A stretch of 5,355 nt of DNA from an uncultured Planctomycetaceae bacterium (GTDB lineage: Bacteria; Planctomycetota; Planctomycetia; Planctomycetales; Planctomycetaceae). The position numbers were made by a program, and so were the translations under genes. Shown one piece after another: positions 1-5,355 of the stretch (positions are counted from its first letter, which is position 1; the number at the start of each line of letters is the position of its first letter). Below the pieces are notes generated by a model. That model did no database searches and was not told where the DNA came from. It worked only from the letters and a program-made list of their open reading frames with translations. The stretch lies in assembly GCA_903823545.1 (NCBI GenBank), contig CAIJTL010000802.1, positions 1-5,355 of the forward strand, in the 5' to 3' direction.

Positions 1-93
1 AACTCGCTCGACTTCCCAGCCGCGATGAACTGCTGATCGCCAAATCGCTTGGTTATCTTCAGTGTGTCTTGATGAGAGCAGCAAAGTTGTCAT
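1..93 (-). CDS. N-terminus of a probable ATP-grasp domain protein (partial, runs off window)
   Basis: The minus strand from the ATG at 93-91 is open to the window edge, giving 31 residues that begin MTTLLLSSRHTEDNQAIWRS and end in GWEVERV. A short hydrophobic strand, then an S-R-x-T-x-D-x-x-x-x-W-R-x-A motif and a G-W-x-V-E-R segment, resembles from memory the start of ATP-grasp-type proteins found in planctomycetes and other bacteria. The catalytic part lies outside the window, so the family call is tentative. A purine-rich ribosome binding site (GAGG at 102-99, within GAGGGAG) lies 5 nt upstream of the ATG. The start lies only about 28 nt beyond the gap terminator T-tract. Its promoter must therefore overlap the terminator region, or expression depends on readthrough. 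Confidence 0.55.
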   Translation of the reverse strand, partial: MTTLLLSSRHTEDNQAIWRSAVHRGWEVERV

Positions 94-120
94 GACTCCC
101 TCGCTGATGAAAGTCCGACG

Positions 121-162
121 CAATAAAAACAAAACCGTGGCGAGCCAATTAGCTCGCCACGG
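121..162 (-). terminator. Intrinsic terminator of gap
   Basis: On the minus strand, CCGTGGCGAGC (162-152), a 6-nt loop TAATTG and GCTCGCCACGG (145-135) form a perfect 11-bp GC-rich stem. It is followed at once by the T-rich tract TTTTGTTTTTATTG (134-121). This is the classical Rho-independent layout. The stem begins 28 nt after the gap stop codon. On the plus strand no T-tract follows the stem, so it should act mainly on minus-strand transcription. Confidence 0.93.
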
Positions 163-190
163 CCTTTAACACTTCTTTGGATTAGAGACT

Positions 191-1380
<1,190 letters not shown>

Positions 1381-1393
1381 CAATAGAATGCGT

Positions 1394-4330
1394 TCATTTC
1401 GCGACTGGCTGGTCGCGTTCTAAATGGATTCGCGAACGGAGCCCACCGAGTTCAAACGTGATGCCAAAGTTCGCTTTCGCAAATGGAAGCAGCGGGGCAG
1501 GGGAGGGGGCTGGCATTTTCGGAGATCCAGGTGAGCCAAAGACAGTGGACTCCATAGTTTGCCACTCGTCGCTCCAAACGTATTTGCCTCCGCCGGGGCA
1601 AATCAGTTCTACACCCCATGCGCGGCGATGAACTTCAATGGGGTCTCGATCGGGAAAGCGGCGTTTCCATTCGTTGAGGATCGGGAGATTGTTCCACGAA
1701 TTTGTCTGCGCCATTTGGCGAAGATCCACATCGCCGAAACTCCACAAGAAGTTGCTCAACTCTCGATCAAATTGAAGTGCCATGCTTTCGCCGAGCCAAC
1801 CGTTGGCTAGCCCTTCGGACTTCGCAACCTCACTCGGCGTCTTCTTCGCAGGTGAATCCTGCGGAGTGGCGGATTTGGTATCGGCGGGTTTCTCGTCATC
1901 TGGCTTAATGGGGTTGCTAGCGAGTTCTCGTTCGATGGCACGCTTGATGACGTTTTCGTTTGGTGTCAGGACCAAGCCATCCCCGATCGTCGAGTAATAC
2001 AACCGCACGTTATCGAACTCGTCCAATCCCTGTGCTCCGCGACGTGCGGCGGAAACCTTCACATAAGGGTGTTCGAGATGATTCATCGTATCCCAGCGAG
2101 TGAGTCCTGGTCCCGACTGCTGAATGAAAGATCGAACGGCGGTCAGAAACAGCGCCAACTTCAACGGCTGACGAACTTCGATTCGAACAGCCGCAGGAAT
2201 TCGATAGCCGTTTTCTCTTAGCTTTCTCAAACGATCGACTTGTGTGAGCTTGTTCAACTCACTCCAGAACTCGTCGCGATCGGCGTAGATGGCAATCGAC
2301 TCACCCAGCCAGCCGAGTGGATCAAGCGGTTTATCGGCTCCGAGTCGGCCCCCCAGGCTTCCGGCTAACATGCCCGCGAGGAATTGATTGGCTTGTTGAA
2401 TGAGTGGGGACTTCGGATTGATCGCGACGACAACGTGGGAGATCGCGTCGTGTGGATCGCCCGAATTGGGCTTCAACTTCGCTCCGGCGACGATCTGCAA
2501 AAACAATTGATATTCGGAGTTCAAAATCAACGGCATGATCGAGAGGTCCGCCGACAGACTCTTTTCATCTGAGCCGATACGCAACGCGATCGGATCGAAT
2601 GCTCCGGACCAATTGCGTTGATAGCCGTCTCGCCAGCGTTGATACGCCTCTCTCTCGGAGACCGTCACCGAGTCAAAGGTCAATTCGGAGATCGGTGTCA
2701 GAAAATCGAATCGTCCCAGCGACGGCGACATCACGCCGTTTGAGGTCAATTGCACGTCGAGGTTTTGTTGCGATGTTGGTAGCTCCGAGGTCACGACTCC
2801 TGGCTTAAGCTCTTTGCCGGTGACGATCGCGTCGAGGTTTGCTGCCTGAAGCTGTAGCAAGACCGCCGCATCACGAACGCGACGTGATGACGCGATTCGC
2901 CAACGCGGTCCACACCAACGTCGAATTGTCGCGTCACTGATGAAGAGCAGTGCGGATTCCGCCGCATCGCCAATCTGATAACGCTGACGGAAGAAGACGA
3001 ACTCCGGCAACGAAGCAATCGCGGCGGCTTTGCCGGTTCGGACAGCGGCCAGTTGTTTCAGTTGGCTCAGAGAATTGGTGACGACAACTGCCTGATCTAT
3101 TTCTGCGAGGTAGCTGCAGATCGTTCGATCGAGCGAACGGACGCCGACGTACTTGATGCCGTCCACGATTCCCTCAACCGGCTTCGCTTCAGAATTGGTG
3201 GCCACGTCGATCCGAATCTTGGCAAGCAACAAGCTGGCGAAGACCGCAGGTTGCGGCGTCTCGAACAAGACGGCGACATCGGTGCCTGACGCGAAGTACG
3301 GATCGCCGCCAGTAATCGCCACGCTTCCGACAAGCTGCGGGCCGATTACTCGGCCGAGCGAACTGAGTGACAGACCGAGTTGCCGTTCATAACGCTGAAC
3401 CAAGTGTGTGTCTTGAGCGGCTAACTCGGTGTGCCGGAGAATCGACGTCCCTTGCAGCTTGGCTTCGTCAGCTACTTTCATGGCCGCCGCAAACGTTGGA
3501 AAAAAGAGAACGTGTTGATGAGCGGGAATCACGTTTGCCAAAATATCGAGCTTCGGCTTCGCCTCTTTGATCAACGCTTGCCAGTCCATTTCTCTGACAG
3601 TGATCCCGGTGATTGAGTCCAACGGCACGAGCTTGCCGTCTTCTGTGTTGGTCCGTGGAAACAGCATTTCGCGATCGAGTTGCAGGTTTTCGCTAATCGC
3701 TCGACCGCCAGAAAAAAGCTCGTAGCTACGATCTAAATCATCCGACCGCCGCCATTCATTTGTGCGAGTGATCTGAGCGAGTAACTCCCCTTCTTCTTTC
3801 GTCGTCTTGTCGAGCGCGTTCTGTGCGACCTTGGACTGATACCGAAACCACGCCGATCCTGGCGATCCGGACGCGAGCAGTCGTTCAAAATGCTCGATCT
3901 TCGCCATTTGAAAACTGCGTGTGGCATCCTTTTTTGCAGAACTCGCCGCGATCTCAAATTTGAGCGCCAGCAGTCCGTTGCCATCGGGCTTCGGCATGAA
4001 AAGACGCCCGGTCACATCTTTCTTGGCCGATGATCGAATCGCGACAAAGACGGGCTTTGCTTCCGGGTCTTTCGGATCCAGCACGTTGGACCACAAATCG
4101 CCTCGTTGTAGATACGCCTCGCCCGGCTCATCCAATACCACGAACGGAAGAACTCGCATCAACTGTTGACGAAGCGGCCAGTCGTCATTCGCGTTTTTGT
4201 AAGTTGGAAATTCGCCATCAACGATCTTCAGTTCGTTCCAGCGAACCCGGAAGAACGAATCTTCCGCCATCAAGTTCGATTTCGTCGACAACCAAGCAAC
4301 CACGACAAACAACACAAAACGACGAATCAT
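1394..4330 (-). CDS. Large exported protein of unknown function (978 residues)
   Basis: I cannot assign a function. The ATG at 4330-4328 has AAGGAG 7 nt upstream, and the frame runs unbroken to TGA at 1396-1394. Residues 1-22 form a signal peptide: Arg3-Arg4, a hydrophobic core at 5-14, and a likely cleavage after Ala22 (LMA|ED). No later membrane segment is evident, so the product is probably periplasmic or secreted. Residues 312-430 (YERQLGLSLSSLGRVIG, then a GGDPYFASGTDVAVLFE-like stretch and VVVTNSLSQLK) resemble from memory a style of uncharacterised planctomycete proteins that includes DUF3352-like families. The match is uncertain. GWLGES occurs twice (673-678 and 844-849), each time followed by a similar hydrophobic/aspartate stretch. 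SSAKKD also occurs twice (100-105 and 130-135). A charged Pro/Lys/Asp-rich linker (about 806-838) separates the last domain, and a Pro-rich patch lies at 934-949. Only three cysteines are present (405, 473, 911). No catalytic motif, haem-binding CxxCH or sorting signal was seen. Confidence 0.92.
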   Translation of the reverse strand: MIRRFVLFVVVAWLSTKSNLMAEDSFFRVRWNELKIVDGEFPTYKNANDDWPLRQQLMRVLPFVVLDEPGEAYLQRGDLWSNVLDPKDPEAKPVFVAIRSSAKKDVTGRLFMPKPDGNGLLALKFEIAASSAKKDATRSFQMAKIEHFERLLASGSPGSAWFRYQSKVAQNALDKTTKEEGELLAQITRTNEWRRSDDLDRSYELFSGGRAISENLQLDREMLFPRTNTEDGKLVPLDSITGITVREMDWQALIKEAKPKLDILANVIPAHQHVLFFPTFAAAMKVADEAKLQGTSILRHTELAAQDTHLVQRYERQLGLSLSSLGRVIGPQLVGSVAITGGDPYFASGTDVAVLFETPQPAVFASLLLAKIRIDVATNSEAKPVEGIVDGIKYVGVRSLDRTICSYLAEIDQAVVVTNSLSQLKQLAAVRTGKAAAIASLPEFVFFRQRYQIGDAAESALLFISDATIRRWCGPRWRIASSRRVRDAAVLLQLQAANLDAIVTGKELKPGVVTSELPTSQQNLDVQLTSNGVMSPSLGRFDFLTPISELTFDSVTVSEREAYQRWRDGYQRNWSGAFDPIALRIGSDEKSLSADLSIMPLILNSEYQLFLQIVAGAKLKPNSGDPHDAISHVVVAINPKSPLIQQANQFLAGMLAGSLGGRLGADKPLDPLGWLGESIAIYADRDEFWSELNKLTQVDRLRKLRENGYRIPAAVRIEVRQPLKLALFLTAVRSFIQQSGPGLTRWDTMNHLEHPYVKVSAARRGAQGLDEFDNVRLYYSTIGDGLVLTPNENVIKRAIERELASNPIKPDDEKPADTKSATPQDSPAKKTPSEVAKSEGLANGWLGESMALQFDRELSNFLWSFGDVDLRQMAQTNSWNNLPILNEWKRRFPDRDPIEVHRRAWGVELICPGGGKYVWSDEWQTMESTVFGSPGSPKMPAPSPAPLLPFAKANFGITFELGGLRSRIHLERDQPVAK

Positions 4331-4337
4331 GGATCAG

Positions 4338-4343
4338 CTCCTT
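4338..4343 (-). promoter_or_regulatory. Ribosome binding site of the 978-residue gene
   Basis: AAGGAG on the minus strand, 7 nt before the ATG at 4330. It fixes the start directly before the signal peptide. Confidence 0.85.
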
Positions 4344-4374
4344 CTTCCATTTGAGACTCTACGAGCGAGCCGAT

Positions 4375-4391
4375 GGGGAGAAATTGTCCCC
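4375..4391 (-). other. Small hairpin in the leader of the 978-residue gene
   Basis: GGGGA (4375-4379) and TCCCC (4387-4391) form a 5-bp stem with a 7-nt loop, ending 44 nt upstream of the large gene's start codon. No T-tract follows on either strand, so it is not a terminator. If transcribed it would lie in the 5' untranslated region. Confidence 0.35.
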
Positions 4392-4431
4392 CACATTCGC
4401 TTCGCAGCATTTGCCACTTCGCTTCGCGGCA
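4391..4431. repeat. Imperfect 22-nt tandem repeat (two units)
   Basis: TTCGCTTCGCAGCA (4396-4409) and TTCGCTTCGCGGCA (4418-4431) match at 13 of 14 positions with a period of 22 nt. Each is preceded by CCAC (with one extra A in the first unit). Read on the minus strand the core is GCGAAGCGAA. The second unit can fold into a short GCCGC/GTGGC stem. The repeat lies 60-100 nt upstream of the large gene and might be leader RNA or a fragment of a dispersed repeat. Confidence 0.5.
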
Positions 4432-4679
4432 CTCACCACTGTGACTACACCAACAAATTCTCGGTAGCCCACGATTTTCTTTTCCCAAAATCCGGCCTGT
4501 GTGGCTAATCAAGCAGAGCACGCAAACTTGCGGGCTGCCAGTACTCGTCTCTGCAATTTCATATTTTGGAGAATTTGCCAATTTTGTGTGTCCGATTTGG
4601 CTACCTGAGTTGGCTCATAGAAGCACGACCTTCGGGGATGAAGTGCAACGATTTTTCACCGATGCCCGTTTGAGTGACG
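4432..4679. other. Intergenic stretch without a supported gene
   Basis: With the leader below it, this makes a 349-nt gap between the large gene and the small membrane-protein gene. It is more AT-rich than the coding regions (for example 4556-4590) and probably holds the promoter of the large gene. I could not identify a convincing -35/-10 pair. No intrinsic terminator for the 56-residue gene is visible. Open frames here lack ribosome binding sites and recognisable protein features. Confidence 0.6.
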
Positions 4680-4850
4680 TTACGAACCACATTGGGAGCC
4701 AGCCATGAGCAGCGAAAAACAGATTCCGAAGAAAACTACGACAGTGCTTAGCGCCGTGAGGTCCAGCCGATTGGCGATGTCCGAGCAAACTAACTCGGCC
4801 TGCATGTGCGGGCCGTGAAACGATTCGGTGTGGTCATGGTGGCTGACCAT
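4680..4850 (-). CDS. Small His-rich single-pass membrane protein (56 residues, unknown function)
   Basis: The ATG at 4850-4848 is preceded by a strong AAGGAG with 6-nt spacing, and the frame ends at TAA 4682-4680. The open frame continues upstream, but the ribosome binding site favours this start. The N-terminal half is polar and histidine-rich (MVSHHDHTESFHGPHMQAEL), with histidines at 4, 5, 7, 12 and 15. Residues about 31-51 (LTALSTVVVFFGICFSLLMAG) form one clear membrane-spanning helix, followed by a five-residue tail. Cysteines are at 22, 44 and 54. The His cluster could bind metal ions, but that is inference. I recognise no family. It is 349 nt upstream of the large exported-protein gene on the same strand, so co-transcription is possible but not shown. 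Confidence 0.68.
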   Translation of the reverse strand: MVSHHDHTESFHGPHMQAELVCSDIANRLDLTALSTVVVFFGICFSLLMAGSQCGS

Positions 4851-4856
4851 GTGAGA

Positions 4857-4862
4857 CTCCTT
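4857..4862 (-). promoter_or_regulatory. Ribosome binding site of the 56-residue gene
   Basis: AAGGAG on the minus strand, 6 nt before the ATG at 4850. It is the main evidence that this short frame is translated, and it selects this start over an upstream in-frame candidate at 4922. Confidence 0.75.
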
Positions 4863-4992
4863 GTGTGAAGCTTTGAGGTTGAAGTTTGGGTGGCACGTCC
4901 CTGAAAGAGAATTGATCGTCAAGTCAGTTTTCTGAGGTTTTTTGGCTGTGTTTTTTCGTTGGTCTTCGGGTTGGGTGCGGACGTTGAGCGTG

Positions 4993-5011
4993 CTGAAGAG
5001 GTGGGCTTCAG
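4993..5011. other. Hairpin CTGAAG/CTTCAG next to an A6/T6 run
   Basis: CTGAAG (4993-4998) and CTTCAG (5006-5011) form a perfect 6-bp stem with a 7-nt loop. AAAAAA follows at 5012-5017 on the plus strand. On the minus strand the T-run precedes the stem, so neither strand has the stem-then-T order of an intrinsic terminator. Confidence 0.4.
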
Positions 5012-5212
5012 AAAAAATGGTTACGGTTGGTGATGGTTGTTAGCGGTGACTCGCCGGTTGTTTTTGTCGGCAGGGTCTGTCTTCGGAAGCTGTCGTCGTT
5101 TGAGGGCCTCTGTTTTGGAGCGGAGTGAGCGATGGGGTCGCGATTGAGCGAGTTTGTGGCGGCCTTGTTTTGCAGATGCGGCGGCCTCTCGATACATCCC
5201 TTCGTGATTCCT

Positions 5213-5250
5213 GGACGCGAGTCGCGTCCGGCTCCCGCGCGGTGGCGGGA
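5213..5250. repeat. Paired GC-rich palindromes (REP-like element candidate)
   Basis: GGACGCGA (5213-5220) and TCGCGTCC (5222-5229) form a near-perfect palindrome around a single G. Three bases later TCCCGC (5233-5238) and GCGGGA (5245-5250) form a second 6-bp stem with a 6-nt loop. Two GC-rich hairpins side by side in intergenic DNA resemble repetitive extragenic palindromic elements. Only one copy is visible here, so dispersal in the genome is inference. Confidence 0.5.
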
Positions 5251-5355
5251 CACTGAGTCGGTTTTGCGATCCTCTCGCGAGCGGCGGGCCGTTCTCATCA
5301 GCTTGACGTTCGTGCGATCGTGACCGAAGTCGCGAACGGAACCACGTGCCACCTC

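Larger units (their letters stand above)
4889..5353. repeat. Distant 10-bp inverted repeat GGTGGCACGT / ACGTGCCACC
   Basis: GGTGGCACGT at 4889-4898 is repeated exactly in inverted orientation at 5344-5353, enclosing about 445 nt of the non-coding region. The match does not extend beyond 10 bp on either side. No transposase or target-site duplication is seen, so this could be two copies of a common short motif rather than the ends of an element. Confidence 0.3.
4851..5355. other. Intergenic region with G/T-skewed tract and hairpins; no supported gene
   Basis: About 500 nt without a convincing CDS. The minus-strand frame 5352-5008 (114 codons) and the plus-strand frame 5132-5323 (63 codons) both give Arg/Ser-rich, low-complexity translations. 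Both overlap the paired hairpins and have no good ribosome binding site. From about 4921 to 5160 the plus strand is roughly 72% G+T (my hand count), so a minus-strand transcript would be C/A-rich and poor in structure. The region probably contains the promoter and leader of the 56-residue gene. TTGACG at 4920-4915 on the minus strand resembles a -35, but no matching -10 was seen. Confidence 0.55.

Noticed and set aside
1..93. Plus-strand frame from position 3 ending at TGA 91-93
   Set aside because: It is only 30 codons with no recognisable features. The minus-strand frame over the same bases has a start, a ribosome binding site and a family-like N-terminus.
4327..4581. An 84-codon minus-strand frame whose stop overlaps the large gene's ATG (ATGA)
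   Set aside because: The overlap looks like translational coupling, but the start would be TTG without a ribosome binding site, the frame runs through the tandem repeat and hairpin, and the translation shows no family features.
4705..4818. A 37-codon plus-strand frame with GGGAG upstream
   Set aside because: It is antisense to the 56-residue membrane protein, which has the better ribosome binding site and a clear membrane helix. Kept only as a weak alternative.
4924..4947. TCAG-TTTT-CTGA followed by a T-run on the plus strand, as a possible terminator
   Set aside because: The stem is only 4 bp and no plus-strand gene precedes it.
5132..5323. A 63-codon plus-strand frame
   Set aside because: It overlaps the paired palindromes and gives a low-complexity Arg-rich peptide of the kind often produced by repeat DNA. 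No ribosome binding site.
5008..5352. A 114-codon minus-strand frame starting at GTG
   Set aside because: The translation is Arg/Ser/Thr-rich without domains, it reads through the paired hairpins, and no clear ribosome binding site can be seen before it at the window edge.

Overview
The window looks like chromosomal DNA from a planctomycete. The evidence is indirect: moderately GC-rich sequence, a very long secreted protein of unknown function, a GAPDH of the eukaryote/kinetoplastid-like type, the N-terminus of a probable ATP-grasp protein, and long low-coding intergenic stretches. No rRNA or other taxonomic marker is present, so this is an inference.

All supported genes read on the minus strand, so transcription runs from high to low coordinates. 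From right to left: (i) 4851-5355 is intergenic DNA with no convincing gene. It holds a strongly G/T-biased tract (about 4921-5160) and a pair of adjacent GC-rich hairpins (5213-5250). (ii) 4680-4850 encodes a 56-residue His-rich protein with one membrane segment and a strong ribosome binding site. (iii) 4331-4679 is a non-coding leader containing a small hairpin and an imperfect 22-nt tandem repeat. (iv) 1394-4330 encodes a 978-residue exported protein of unknown function with two short internal repeats. (v) 1235-1393 is an intercistronic gap with a stable hairpin just after the large gene and a 10-bp perfect palindrome just before gap. (vi) 191-1234 is gap, a complete NAD-type glyceraldehyde-3-phosphate dehydrogenase starting at GTG. 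(vii) 121-162 is a textbook intrinsic terminator for gap. (viii) 1-93 is the start of a further minus-strand gene, probably ATP-grasp, which runs off the window.

Only gap has a clear biochemical role (glycolysis/gluconeogenesis). Nothing links the large exported protein or the small membrane protein to gap functionally. The terminator after gap and the hairpin before it suggest that gap is at least partly its own transcription unit. I see no phage, transposase, CRISPR, toxin-antitoxin, tRNA or rRNA signature. The items most worth a second look are the small His-rich membrane protein, the internal duplication in the 978-residue protein, and the structured and skewed right-hand intergenic region.
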